A DNA stretch of 64,000 nucleotides from Cyclaneusma minus (GCA_037179335.1 JAKZHN010000002.1:2083518-2147517), one strand, 5' to 3'; counted from the stretch's first letter, positions 48,164 to 58,090 are shown. The notes: generated by a model from the letters alone, not told the origin. A program made the numbers and translations.

Positions 48164-48907
48164 ATGTCGTGGGCCGCCGTCCAAGGAGGCCTTCGGGCCG
48201 GAACCAAGAGCGCCATCGATCTCCTCTCCCTCACCAAGAAGCCCGCCTCCTACCCTGACTCCGACGACGAATATGACGCCTACAAAGCCATCGTACAAGG
48301 TGGCCCATCCCTCTCGAACCCAGCTTTGTATTTCCGAGCCTCACCAAGCCCCCCAAGATCGCAGTCGACCCCCGTTTTGCCCACCCGCGCCCCCCTAAAC
48401 GCCGAAAGCGGCACGAACGACGAACAAGGCGCCGCCGGCAATTCTGGTCACCAAAGCCCGATCGTGCTGTCAGACGAAGAATGGTGTCTTATGTTGTCAG
48501 AAGAAGAATGGGGTCTTATGTCGAGGACTGAGCAACGAAAGAGGTTGTTGGCGATGGGTTGGCAGCCAGCAGGAAACTTACAACACTTCCCACCCGCCCA
48601 CCCAACTCGCGAAGCTCCACCACCACCCCATCCAACACGTGAAGCTCCACCCCCACCACCCCGTATCTCGTCTCCCATCCCAGAACAACCCTTCCATGCA
48701 GGAGAGCTTCGTCACCCCTCAGAGACTGGCCGCTTGTCTCCGATGGAGGAAGTGGATGATTCTGCCTTGACCGACCACGATGAGCCCTCGCACGCCACCC
48801 CGCCTTCCCTCACCCGCTCTCGCTCCTTCAGACAACCCCGCCTTCCTAAACGATACGTTTCATTCACCCAGCTCGAGGTGACAGAGGAAGATGGAACCGA
48901 AAAATAG
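48164..48907 (+). CDS. proline-rich protein of unknown function
   Basis: A single exon of 247 residues from the ATG in context AAGATGTCG (an ATG at 48131 in the same frame would add 11 residues). The N-terminus MSWAAVQGGLRAGTKSAIDLLSLTKKP could form an amphipathic helix. An acidic patch (DSDDEYDAY) and two adjacent copies of LSDEEWCLM / LSEEEWGLM are followed by MSRTEQRKRLLAMGWQPA. Two tandem copies of HPTREAPPPP come next, then a Ser/Pro-rich region ending in RLPKRYVSFTQLEV. The duplicated acidic-tryptophan motif looks like a short linear binding element. Family not recognised. Confidence 0.65.
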   Translation: MSWAAVQGGLRAGTKSAIDLLSLTKKPASYPDSDDEYDAYKAIVQGGPSLSNPALYFRASPSPPRSQSTPVLPTRAPLNAESGTNDEQGAAGNSGHQSPIVLSDEEWCLMLSEEEWGLMSRTEQRKRLLAMGWQPAGNLQHFPPAHPTREAPPPPHPTREAPPPPPRISSPIPEQPFHAGELRHPSETGRLSPMEEVDDSALTDHDEPSHATPPSLTRSRSFRQPRLPKRYVSFTQLEVTEEDGTEK

Positions 48908-49018
48908 TTCTGGTATGTCAAGTTCACCACCACACAAACTTCAAATTCATACTCTGGATAAACTTCATTCGTGTCTTCCTATAAGCTGGGGGTATCCTGC
49001 TAACGCCTCGCTCACAAC

Positions 49019-52000
49019 CTAGTGATCGTCCTCCCGACACAAAAAGGAGTACAAAATATCTCGGCACCGATCCTCCCTGATCTTCCTCTCCCAATCCCTG
49101 TTCGTCGCCGGCGTTCGGAAAATCGCCGCAGTAAAGGAACCAGCAAAGCCTCGAGACAGCTTTCCCTTCCGATCCGCATTAGTCTCTTTTGCCGGTGGAG
49201 CTCTTCCCTTGAAGCTCAAGGTTCGGCCAAGACTGATAATACTCTTGGGAGAAGTCGGTGTTTCGGGTTCCGGTCTGAAGGTGGATAGCTCTGTGGAGAC
49301 TTTGCTCAGCGTCGAAGTTACAAAGACGAAAGAGATGTTGTGATTCGGAGACGCTGAAAGAATATCCAGAATCGAACTACGTTGCTCTTCTGTGGTGATC
49401 TGCTGCTTGCCGCGTAATATGAGATCCCGGTCCATCTTTGCCCATAGTGATTCCGTGACTATGCCGTCTGTCATAGAGGAGAGGAAGTTGACTAGCGTCT
49501 CGCCGACAAGCTCTAGCTTTTCCGTTGAAGGGAGCTCAGCTGGTAAGGAGCCAATGATAGCTTGATCGGAGTCTAGTGCTTCGAATAGACTTGCAAGGTG
49601 AGGCTCGCGGGTTCTGGGGTCTTTCAGGAGCCATGAACTACGCTCAAATGGCCAGCCAGTAGAATCCTTTGGTGGTTTCACGTCGCCCAGCATTTGAGCG
49701 TCTGCTACTGCGCGATCCGCCAAGGTCTCGATGGCTTCTGTGAGTTTCAGGAGTTCGCGAGGGACTGAGCAGGTTGGTTCTTGACCTGCAATGTCATCCT
49801 TTTTGCTGGAGTTGAGTGCACGTACGCCCCCCGGAGGGACTCGTATTAATTCCGCCATAGAGCGACCGAAACATGATTGTTGCCATGCTCCGTGGAGAAG
49901 AATGAAGTGATCTCGCCCATCAGTGACACGTAGTACGAGAACATCATCAAGGTCGGCCTCTCCTTCATTCAGGGCTTTCACATGATGAATGTCGTCGATG
50001 AAGATTTCGAGGGTCACAGTTATCGTATCGCCCGGTTCAAGAGTGACTTCGCCATTGACCGGTTTTTCGACCTGTACTCCGTCATCTTCCTCCGGGTGCG
50101 AAATGAATATGCTGAGCCATTTCGGAGCTATGGTTTCGTGCCCTGGATCTCCTGGTCTCTCAACAAACGAGAACGACGCATCAACACCGCTCGTGTTTGC
50201 GATGGTCAGGTTCATTGACTTTCTTTGATAGTAAGAGACATTCCCAAAGTCTACTCCTGCTTGGCTGGGGGAGCCATTGTTTGCCTCACGGGTTTGATCT
50301 GATCCGTTGTTACTGACACTGCTTGGATCGACAGCATGGGTGTGGTCAACAACGATCGTGATGCCCGGACGCCCCTCATTCTCCGCTCGATCCAGTTCTT
50401 TAGCGACTTCTTGCTGGATCTTTGCTTTGAGATCTGGCACAACAGCATCATAGTCAAGCGTGAAGACTGCGGTGAGTGGCTTATGATCGGATGAAAGGAC
50501 ACGCTGATGAGATGTGTACCAGTCTAGGTGAATCCGATCGACGTGACCTTCTTTAGTCACGACTCTTTCAAGCGTTCCATCAGTTTCTGCATTCAGATCA
50601 TACTCGTCAAACTTGTCGTCGTCACCATCGTCGCCATCAGTGCCGTCAGTCTCTGGGTCGTAGTCAAAGAGTACGTTGTCGTCTTCTGCAGCCTGGGCTA
50701 TGCCTCTTGCTTTCATTTCTTCGTCTCTCAGTCGCGCTTGTTCTGCTTCTTGTGTTTTTCCTTCATACTCGAGCCTGTCTCTGCGAGTGCGATAGAGGAT
50801 TCGATCACACCAACTTGGAGCGCGTTTCTTTTCACTGGAGTCGAACATGCCCATGCTTCCGACGTCGTACTTGTATGTTGGGAGGAATGTGATGGGCCCT
50901 TCTCGCCATCCATCATGGAATGCTTTTCCTTGTTTCTGTACTCGTTGAAGTTGATCGTGTGGGAGGAGGGAGTCGAGAGTTGCTTGAAGAGAGACAGGGT
51001 CGGTATGTGGGTCTTGGAAATCGTCAGGATCAGGCAGAGTTTCTGAGGAGCCTTCTTCACGACGATCGAATGTGGATGATGCTTTTGATGACACTGTTGA
51101 GTCATCATCGCTTTCAGTGTGTCTGATTTGGATAGGCGCATCACCTATTTCATCTTCCATGTCTCCTTTCGTTATGTCGTACTCTCCTTTTGTGTGGAGC
51201 ATGAGGATGCGCCGGATGTCGTCTCCATGGAGGCCGTCGATCCGAAAGTTCAGATCGCCGAACCAGAACGCAAAGTCTTCCTCTCCGATGCCTTCTCGAT
51301 TGTCATCTGCAACTCCAGCATGGCTTATTGGATCAAATTTGACTCGGTTGAGGATTTGCGCTACATCGGCACATCTTCTGTCAAGGTACTCATATCCAGA
51401 CGCCAAGTGGCAGTTGACAAAGACTAGGCGGGTTGTTTCACCGAGGAAGAGTCGAGTGACGACGGCGCCCTTGTTTCCGAGGTAGTTGACAAGGCCTGTA
51501 CCGACTGCGACTGAGGAGACGGAGGTGATTGTTGGGAAGAGTTCGGCAGAGGCGTAGATGAGGAGAAGAAGGCCAGACATTTGCTGTTCCGAGACAAGTT
51601 GATAGCCTTTGGGAAGGGCATCTGCAACAGATTTCCTCCATTTGTGTGCTGGGCTTGCATCACTGTAGACTCGACTCAGGTAGTCCTTCGCTCCGAGTTC
51701 TACGACTTCCTGCATTCCGAGGACGTACAGATCGATGTGATCTGACTTGCCATGGTCGTTGAGAGGTAGTGTTGATTCGCGTTTTGATCTGCGGGATTCT
51801 TGTGCTTCAACGCTTTCTTCTGGGTCGGGGATTCGAAGGCCTGCCAGTCTTGAGTCTATGCCTTTCCCATCAACAAACCATCCTCCTACATCATTCTCTG
51901 TTCCAGCGCATGCTGCTACGTTCCAGGTTCCTATCTTGATTTTGATGTGGCGAACGCGAGTGTATTCGGATTGACGTGCGCGGACAGCTTGAGAGAGTGA

Positions 52001-52069
52001 TTGGGCTGTGGATTGCTGGGCGTCGATGTATTCTCCGTACCCGATGTCGTCTGAATTGTAGCCTGACAT
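49019..52069 (-). CDS. OCRL/INPP5B-like inositol polyphosphate 5-phosphatase
   Basis: It removes the 5-phosphate of phosphoinositides such as PI(4,5)P2. One uninterrupted exon encodes 1016 residues. Catalytic core motifs are KIKIGTWNVAAC, GMQEVVELGAKDYL, NKGAVVTRLFL, VNCHLASG, FWFGDLNFR (metal and phosphate binding), PSWCDRILYR and LSSDHKPLTAVF. Long acidic inserts lie between motifs (about residues 310-370 and 460-510). After the core comes an immunoglobulin-like ASH segment (YYQRKSMNLTIANTSGVDASFSFV) and a C-terminal helical region resembling the inactive RhoGAP domain of OCRL (SVPRELLKLTEAIETL to the end). The domain order matches type II 5-phosphatases rather than yeast synaptojanins, which start with a Sac domain. 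The lack of introns in a gene this long is unusual for this window. Confidence 0.9.
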   Translation of the reverse strand: MSGYNSDDIGYGEYIDAQQSTAQSLSQAVRARQSEYTRVRHIKIKIGTWNVAACAGTENDVGGWFVDGKGIDSRLAGLRIPDPEESVEAQESRRSKRESTLPLNDHGKSDHIDLYVLGMQEVVELGAKDYLSRVYSDASPAHKWRKSVADALPKGYQLVSEQQMSGLLLLIYASAELFPTITSVSSVAVGTGLVNYLGNKGAVVTRLFLGETTRLVFVNCHLASGYEYLDRRCADVAQILNRVKFDPISHAGVADDNREGIGEEDFAFWFGDLNFRIDGLHGDDIRRILMLHTKGEYDITKGDMEDEIGDAPIQIRHTESDDDSTVSSKASSTFDRREEGSSETLPDPDDFQDPHTDPVSLQATLDSLLPHDQLQRVQKQGKAFHDGWREGPITFLPTYKYDVGSMGMFDSSEKKRAPSWCDRILYRTRRDRLEYEGKTQEAEQARLRDEEMKARGIAQAAEDDNVLFDYDPETDGTDGDDGDDDKFDEYDLNAETDGTLERVVTKEGHVDRIHLDWYTSHQRVLSSDHKPLTAVFTLDYDAVVPDLKAKIQQEVAKELDRAENEGRPGITIVVDHTHAVDPSSVSNNGSDQTREANNGSPSQAGVDFGNVSYYQRKSMNLTIANTSGVDASFSFVERPGDPGHETIAPKWLSIFISHPEEDDGVQVEKPVNGEVTLEPGDTITVTLEIFIDDIHHVKALNEGEADLDDVLVLRVTDGRDHFILLHGAWQQSCFGRSMAELIRVPPGGVRALNSSKKDDIAGQEPTCSVPRELLKLTEAIETLADRAVADAQMLGDVKPPKDSTGWPFERSSWLLKDPRTREPHLASLFEALDSDQAIIGSLPAELPSTEKLELVGETLVNFLSSMTDGIVTESLWAKMDRDLILRGKQQITTEEQRSSILDILSASPNHNISFVFVTSTLSKVSTELSTFRPEPETPTSPKSIISLGRTLSFKGRAPPAKETNADRKGKLSRGFAGSFTAAIFRTPATNRDWERKIREDRCRDILYSFLCREDDH

Positions 52070-52724
52070 GGCTGCGAAGTTGGTGATTGTGGAAGGGAGA
52101 GTGGAAGGGAGAGTCGCAGAAAGTTTCGGATGAGGGTGACAGAGAGGCGAAGGAGCGTAGCAGAGAAAAGCGAAGAAGGTTGACGGGGTGAGTTGCAGCA
52201 GAGTGATTGATTTCGAGTCGAAGGGGGCAGATTCGAGCAGGATGGACAGAAGACCAGTGGAGGGACTCGAGGGAGGGCGATGCGATGAGGGGATTCAGGG
52301 AGTGGCCTCCGCAGAGTCACTTGGTTGATCAGGAGGACTCGACTCTTGATCATTCGGCATATCCAGAGGACGGTTGTCGCATTCGTGAGCTCGTCGCATC
52401 GGCTGTCGCATGGGATTGTGGGCAGGGGTGGTTGTCACGTCGATGATCGGCTTTGCAGTTCCCACTCCTTCCTGCAGATCTCCTTTGGAAGCTAATTGCG
52501 ACGATTGGGTGTGGAGGGCGACACAGCGATGGCTTGGACCCTGAGAGACCATGAGGGATGCACAGCCTGTCTTTCGTCCGGTTTATGACGTATCCGTCCG
52601 CCCTCACTTATGCGGCCCAGCGAAATGATTCAATGCAAGCCCAAACTATGCCTAAGGCCAGGTGGAAGATCTCGAACCACGGATTGATGTACATACCTAC
52701 ATGTAGGGTACCTACGGGTTCAGA

Positions 52725-52793
52725 AGCCAGCGCAGCGTCTGGGGGTTCAAGGGGGGCTTGCCCCCGAAATCAATGAACAGCTACGAGCACTTG
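52725..52793. repeat. dispersed GC-hairpin repeat, copy 1
   Basis: GCCAGCGCAGCGTCTGGGGG is followed by a G-run and C-run inverted repeat (GGGGGG-CTTG-CCCCC) and ends GAGCACTTGG. It aligns with 54901-54972 and 56180-56249. Confidence 0.75.
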
Positions 52794-53061
52794 GGATGAA
52801 ACTAATATTTCTGATAGAATGACAATCAGTGGGTAATCTGAGATGTCCTGAGCCGTCTTCATGCACGTTCATCCAGCATCGGCGCCCGAAGGAACAACTT
52901 TAGTCCGCGCAGCCACGTCCCCGCCGTTCTTGTGGCACTTCAACGTCGCCAGGCTGCCAGCTTGACGAACATCACGAACTTGACCACTTTGACGAATTGC
53001 AGCAGCGCAGACAACACACTCTGCTGATTGCGTCTGATTGAAGCTGCCGACTCTCTCACCC

Positions 53062-53156
53062 AGAAGCTGTCGCTTCCATCGACTCGAAGCTGTTGACTCC
53101 CTCTACTTCAAGCTGTCGATCTCCCTCTACTTCAAGCTGTTGACTCCCTCCACTCG
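53062..53156. repeat. 24-bp tandem repeat upstream of DCP1
   Basis: About three or four units of AAGCTGTTGACTCCCTCTAC plus TTC lie about 120-220 bases before the start codon. They are pyrimidine-rich and probably part of the transcript leader or core promoter. Confidence 0.75.
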
Positions 53157-53279
53157 CTGCGTCCCTCCGCTTCAGCCTACTGCAGCACACCTTTCTCTTC
53201 CCGCGCAACTGCCACAAACTTCACGCAATCAAGCACCACCTCGTACAAGCCTACAGACCTCACCGAAGACGTCGCAAAC

Positions 53280-53741
53280 ATGCCACCCAGGCAAAGGCAA
53301 AACCGCTCCACCACCCAAGCCTCCGACTACGAATCCGACGTCCACGATGTCCACGTCCCTCCTCCCTCGCGAACAAACACCGAGCTGAACCTGTCGGTGC
53401 TTCAGCGCTACAACCCTGCCATCACCTCGATTCTGTCCATCGTCGCAAACGCCGTCATCTACACTTTCCATGCGGGAAGCTGGGAGAAGTCAGGTGTGGA
53501 GGGAGCCATGTTTATGTGTGAGCAGGAGGCTGGCTTCTGTGTTGTGGTGTTGAATCGGAAGGGCTTGGAGAATTTTATCCTGGATCTGTCACAAATTGGC
53601 CATATTGAGGTGTCGGGGGAGTTGATCATTATGAACTCGGAGGAGAAGGTTGTGGGTGTGTGGATGCATGCTGACAAGGATGATACGAGGGATAAGAATG
53701 CTGCTTTAATGATGGAGTGTTGGGAGCGGGTGAAGGCTTAG
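53280..53741 (+). CDS. DCP1: mRNA-decapping enzyme subunit Dcp1
   Basis: Activator of the Dcp2 decapping enzyme in mRNA decay. It is a single exon of 153 residues. A disordered Arg/Gln-rich start (MPPRQRQNRSTTQ) is followed by the EVH1 fold: LNLSVLQRYNPAITSILSIVANAVIYTF, then the W of GSWEKSGVEGAMFMC, FCVVVLNRKGLENFILDL and EVSGELIIM. The end, NAALMMECWERVKA, closes the last helix. There is no C-terminal trimerisation domain, as in yeast Dcp1. A further 3' exon cannot be excluded but the frame ends cleanly after the fold. Confidence 0.9.
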   Translation: MPPRQRQNRSTTQASDYESDVHDVHVPPPSRTNTELNLSVLQRYNPAITSILSIVANAVIYTFHAGSWEKSGVEGAMFMCEQEAGFCVVVLNRKGLENFILDLSQIGHIEVSGELIIMNSEEKVVGVWMHADKDDTRDKNAALMMECWERVKA

Positions 53742-53953
53742 AGTGAGTATGGGTGGATCGGGTTTGAGGTCATTGATGCTGATGAATGTGCACATGTCCA
53801 GCACGTTATCTTTTCCGCTTTGGCCATAGACTCGGGAAGGCAGAACTCCAGATCGATCATTCCGACGCGAAAAAGGTGACCCTTTCAGTCTGGTGGGCCG
53901 TGCACCTCTCGTCTCACCCGCCACATCTAACGTTCCTTTCGCGCTCAGCATTT

Positions 53954-54487
53954 TTAGGCGCTATAAGTAATTGCGGCTCGGCGATAGTCGTTGCTGGGCA
54001 CTGGGACTACAAAGGGTGGACTGGGCACGATGATCGGCGCTGGTTTTGATCTTGCATCGCTAGGAGTTACGGAGACAGCAAATGATACCCCCCGGTGCAT
54101 GTTGTTTTGTTTTGTGTTTGGTGATTTGGATCGTCGCAACGTTTGATGTGGATCGTGGTGTGCTTTGGCGGTTCGGGCCTGCTTGTGCTCATTCAGCCTT
54201 GCTGTCTGGTGTGTCTTTTCGAAAAACACTCCAGCCTGAGAACCGGACGAGTCATCGCTAGATTCAATGTCCCTCGACGAAAGATACCTGCGATCGGATG
54301 TCGTCGTCCATCGTGATTCGAAAACATGGTGGAGTTGAATCTTTGTTGAGCTCCTCGGCGTTGAAGTGGCGGAGCCGCCATCTAGGATGATTTCGTGGCC
54401 TTGGGATTTGTCAGTCTTGAAGTCCTTGAGGCAGCCAATCACAAGTGTGAGGATGGAGCGGGATGGGAGTATGATGGCCTCTGTCAC
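53954..54487 (-). CDS. possible small protein, weak support
   Basis: An open frame of 177 codons without recognised domain. It contains LILxLVIGCLKDF-type hydrophobic residues at the start, a polar middle, and SFAVSVTPSDARSKPAPIIVPSPPFVVPVPS near the end. Codon use is unremarkable and no splice partners were found. It could be a real lineage-specific gene or chance. Confidence 0.25.
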   Translation of the reverse strand: MTEAIILPSRSILTLVIGCLKDFKTDKSQGHEIILDGGSATSTPRSSTKIQLHHVFESRWTTTSDRRYLSSRDIESSDDSSGSQAGVFFEKTHQTARLNEHKQARTAKAHHDPHQTLRRSKSPNTKQNNMHRGVSFAVSVTPSDARSKPAPIIVPSPPFVVPVPSNDYRRAAITYSA

Positions 54488-54697
54488 TTTGACAGGGGTT
54501 TGCTGTAAAGGTTGGTCAACTTATTGGGCTCATCGCCGTTGAATAGTAGGTGCTGATTTTTAGAGGGCCTGTTCTTCGAGGCGGCCAGGAGCCTATGAGG
54601 ATACGACACAAACTCTGCTACATACAGGTAGTATGAATGCCACGAGACAATCTGCAGGTATACTCTGCAGGTGGTGGGCTAGTCGTGATGCTCTTTG

Positions 54698-54991
54698 TTA
54701 CATTCTGCTCCATGCTCTTCTCTGCTTTCTAGCATTCTGCTCTTCTTCATAGGTTCTTTCTACCACTTTATTTCTGATCACCCCTCCGGCCAAATTTCCG
54801 TCTATGACTACCTGCTTGTGGCGTTGACCCAATCTGTTGATTCGTCCACGTGCCTGCTTCTCGTCCGCTTTTGACATGGGTTTGAGAACGACTCTCTCGC
54901 AAGCCAGCGCAGCATTCGGGGGGTTCAGGGGGACTGGCCCCCCGAGATCAAAGGAAGACGTTGAAGCACTTGCTTTGGAATTAACTCGCAC
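54698..54991 (-). pseudogene. fragment resembling SNF2-helicase C-terminal motif
   Basis: A 97-codon frame contains ERVVLKPMSKADEKQARGRINRLGQ, which resembles helicase motif VI of SNF2 ATPases (E-x-Q-A-x-G-R-x-x-R-x-G-Q), followed by a Lys/Arg-rich end. The first 30 residues are encoded by copy 2 of the dispersed hairpin repeat. No other helicase motifs are adjacent, so this is at most a broken piece. The resemblance is by eye only. Confidence 0.4.
54901..54972. repeat. dispersed GC-hairpin repeat, copy 2
   Basis: AAGCCAGCGCAGCATTCGGG, then GGGGG-ACTGG-CCCCCC and GAGATCAA, ending GAAGCACTTG. It is the closest to the apparent consensus of the three. Confidence 0.8.
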
Positions 54992-55312
54992 TCAACGTGA
55001 CTGCAGTATGAGTTGGACTCGTGGAGATATCTTGCGGGGTGTGGGCTTAGGAGAGGAATCTTTGTTTACGGTTCACGGGAGGCATATATCACCATGTTCG
55101 TAGAGATTTTCGCGTTGCTTGGATGGACGGTCAATATGCGTAGCTATGGAATGGGATTCAGAATAACCGAAACCTCATAGATACCGGTGACCCAAAACTC
55201 CGGAACGCCAGAGCATCAGCTACCATTTGCTGGTACCAACAGATGGATGGCTCTTCCGGGTTTCCTTCCTAATTTCTTCATTTCCAGTATCTCGAGCGCA
55301 TTTCTCCAAAGC

Positions 55313-55811
55313 TCATTTCTCCATCTTGCCCTCCATCTTGACTGCGAACTTGCCCTCCAGAATGATGCTGGCTTGGCCTTCCATCTTCACCTCAACCTTG
55401 CCATTCATCTTCACTTCGATTGTGGTGGTATCATCGCGCTTCTCTTTGTGGGTCTTTCGCTTCTCTGTGAGATGTCAGCTTTGTCCGATGAACGTGGTCT
55501 TGAGGAAGACATACCGCCAGTGGGCTGCGCAGTGCTCTCAGATGACTTCCTGGAGCGGTGTTGCTTGGCAGGAGTAGCTGAGGGATCTGTGAGAGGTCAG
55601 CTATGTCAACCATGTGTGCCCGGGGAAGATTACCCTCGGAGGTGGATTGTGCAGTGCTATCCTCGTTCTCGAAGCGGGTCTGCTTGCGTGGAGCAGCAGT
55701 CTCTCGGATCCTGAGTGATGGCTTGTTGACGGACAACGCTTCGAAGTCACTGACGGGGGCTTCGTAGCGATTCTGGCAGGCTTTGAGCCGCTTCTGCTGT
55801 TCGGGATCCAT
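55313..55811 (-). CDS. small protein with duplicated exon-intron unit, unknown function
   Basis: Exons 55811-55634, 55586-55515 and 55464-55313 sum to 402 bases (133 residues). Both introns are about 50 bp, split a Gly-or-acid codon after G, and end in near-identical branch and acceptor sequences (GCTGACCTCTCACAG, GCTGACATCTCACAG). The protein starts MDPEQQKRLKACQNRYEAPV, continues through Ser/Thr-rich STAQSTSE and STAQPTG segments that resemble each other, and ends in KRKTHKEKRDDTTT and a repeated EVKMNGKVEVKMEGQ... KFAVKMEGK pattern of alternating hydrophobic residues, which suggests beta strands. No family recognised. Confidence 0.6.
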
Positions 55812-56179
55812 TTGATTGGTTGGCGTTGTTGTGTAGTTGGAGGATTCGAGGTGAGTGAGTAGTCTGCGTTGGATATAGAGGGAAGAAGCTGCGGTTGGAT
55901 GCTTACTCAAAAACGGCACAGGTAAAAAGAAAGCAGGCGGGATGTGTTTACTCGGTTGTATTTATCTAGCGTGGAATTTCCGATGTATATCACACTCCGA
56001 AGCTCGCTAGCGGAGCGAGCGTGCTCAGAAGGTTTGCCGCGCAGCAATATCACTCACTTACGGGCGTAGCTTGTTGCCAACACTAAACTTCTCGCTTCCA
56101 TCTCACTTTTCCATCTCCCTTCCCCTTCTCGCTTCGACTTCGCATTTCTCGAACTGATGCTTTCTGTGCCAGACATCGT

Positions 56180-56249
56180 AAGCAGGGCAGCGTCCAAGGG
56201 GTCCAAGGGCTTGTCTCCCGAGATCAAGAGACCACTCTGAAGCACTTGG
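56180..56249. repeat. dispersed GC-hairpin repeat, copy 3
   Basis: AAGCAGGGCAGCGTCCAAGG continues with CCCGAGATCAAGAG and ends TGAAGCACTTGG. The G/C hairpin is partly broken here by C-to-T type changes. Confidence 0.7.
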
Positions 56250-56483
56250 CATGATATTTTCTCGTCACCACTTCTCCCCCCTCAAAATCCGCCGTATCGT
56301 ACTCGTCCACGTTTGATCAGGAGCCCCAACTCCCGATTGGATCCTCCCTCCCTGGTGAGTAGTGACGAGATGGCGACCAAAACACAACAAGCTGTATATG
56401 GGATGCTTCTGCGTTCTCTCCACCAACTCGGTGGGAGGCTTCGAGTATTTGATGAGAACTTTAGGAGGCGGACCGATAGCCTC

Positions 56484-56543
56484 GTCTTGAATCGAGCTCT
56501 GGTACTCAAGAGTTGTCTTGAATCGAGCTCTCGTACTCAAGAA
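56484..56543. repeat. 31-bp tandem duplication
   Basis: GTCTTGAATCGAGCTCTGGT and the following 11 bases are repeated directly with one G/C difference. Confidence 0.9.
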
Positions 56544-57390
56544 AGGCGTTCTTGTCATCCTCTATCAACGTGCCATGTGCGACTGGGGAAGCAGATGGCG
56601 AGGAAGAGGCGGCTGTATGCCGTGACAAATCTTTTGCTTAGCGGCCGCTGCCTCTGCCTTTCCTATATACAGGTGCTGGCCATGCTCCGTTTTCCCCCCG
56701 GTCATGTATCTTTGATTCTCTAGACGGTCCTTTTTGGGGAATTTGCCCAGATTTTAGTCCGGTTTCATGACTCTTTCCTGGTTTTTATCCACTTTTAGCC
56801 TGATTTTCTCCGCTTTTGTCTGATTTTAGCCCTGCAGCGATCAGTTGAAAATCCTTGGAGCTACTTCAGTTTTCTACGGCCGGGGGGCAGCCTTAGCATG
56901 GCCACATAGCACCTGTACATGCTGGGTCTCTGGATGGAGAAGGTCGTTAGGTGGAGATTCATCGCCTTTTTATACCTGGGATCCTCTCTACTTTGGAATC
57001 TTCGTGAGTCGCTTTATCACTGGTCAACTTCTCGTGGAGCAAGATTGCTGGCATAGTTCACGAGCTCAAGCTATAGTCTTCACTCTGCGACAGATCGTCA
57101 TTCTGCTTAGTCGAGTACCTTCGATATACCCTGGTTCATCCAATAGCTCCTCAGCTTCCTCTACTTCTATTTCTCACCTTCTCTTCGCAGGGGATGTGGC
57201 CAACGCCCACCCTTTTCTTGCCGTTCATCACTCTACGACTGTAGGGTGCGTGGCCAAAACCCGCCCTGTGCCTTCATTATCGAGCAGACTGCCCCATCAT
57301 GGTGTATTCAGCGCAGCTTCGATATCGAGGCGGACGAGGAGTTCGATGGTGGTTTGGTTGTGGGCAGTTTGAGCAGCGGACGGCAAAGAT

Positions 57391-57424
57391 GCTGGCGAAG
57401 TCTCACGGCTGGCGAAGTCTTACG
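57391..57424. repeat. 17-bp tandem duplication
   Basis: GCTGGCGAAGTCTCACG is followed immediately by GCTGGCGAAGTCTTACG. Confidence 0.9.
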
Positions 57425-58090
57425 GCTGACATGTCTGATGGTTAACAAGGCATCTGCCCTTAAGGCAGTTTGTCATATTGAATGCATTGATGTTGCACCA
57501 GCCTCATCTGTCATTTTTTGCATGATTAGTGACATCAAAGCCTGCGTCGTCGTGATCTGGAGTTGACGGAGATTTTTTCGCGAATTGCCCGGCACGCCGG
57601 AGATCCATGCACCTGACTGTCTCAGGCGACTACGCTAATCGAATGTGGAGATTGATATCTCCAGCAAACCAAGCTTCCACCGAGCCATCAATCTCAATGC
57701 CACCACCACCATCAAACCCAGGCGATAAGGCCGTTATTCAATATCACTGTCGAATGTCTAAGCTCAAATAAGAACGGCTGGCAAGTGTTTAATCCAGCTT
57801 GATCCACGTCTTCGTCGATTCTTCTGACCTGCCCATAGCGTCATCGTTTCCCCGCTCCATTCACCTTACCGACTGGACTTTATCGATTTTCATCAGCTTC
57901 ATCAGTGGTGGCCTCACTAACTTCACTGACAACTTCAGCATCACTACTTAACTCCACCAGCATTGTGTGCCTCCTCACCTTCTCCACCAACTTCACCCTT
58001 TGCCACCACCTCGTTCACCGCCCAACTCACATCCAACCTTTTCTTTCTCACCCTTCCCCCGATACTCTCAGCAATGCGCCAACCATCAGG

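Larger units (their letters stand above)
52070..53279. promoter_or_regulatory. divergent intergenic region, 5-phosphatase / DCP1
   Basis: This 1.2 kb region carries both promoters. It holds one copy of the dispersed hairpin repeat (52725-52793), TACCTACATGTAGGGTACC-type short palindromes at about 52695, and a tandem pyrimidine-rich repeat just upstream of DCP1. Confidence 0.5.

Noticed and set aside
55187..55714. Plus-strand frame of 175 codons
   Set aside because: It is antisense to the three-exon small gene; its Leu/His repeats mirror the VKMxGK repeats of that gene.
56845..57372. Plus-strand frame of 175 codons
   Set aside because: It contains no recognised motif; the minus strand here looks more like decayed coding sequence, but with stops, so neither is reported as a gene.
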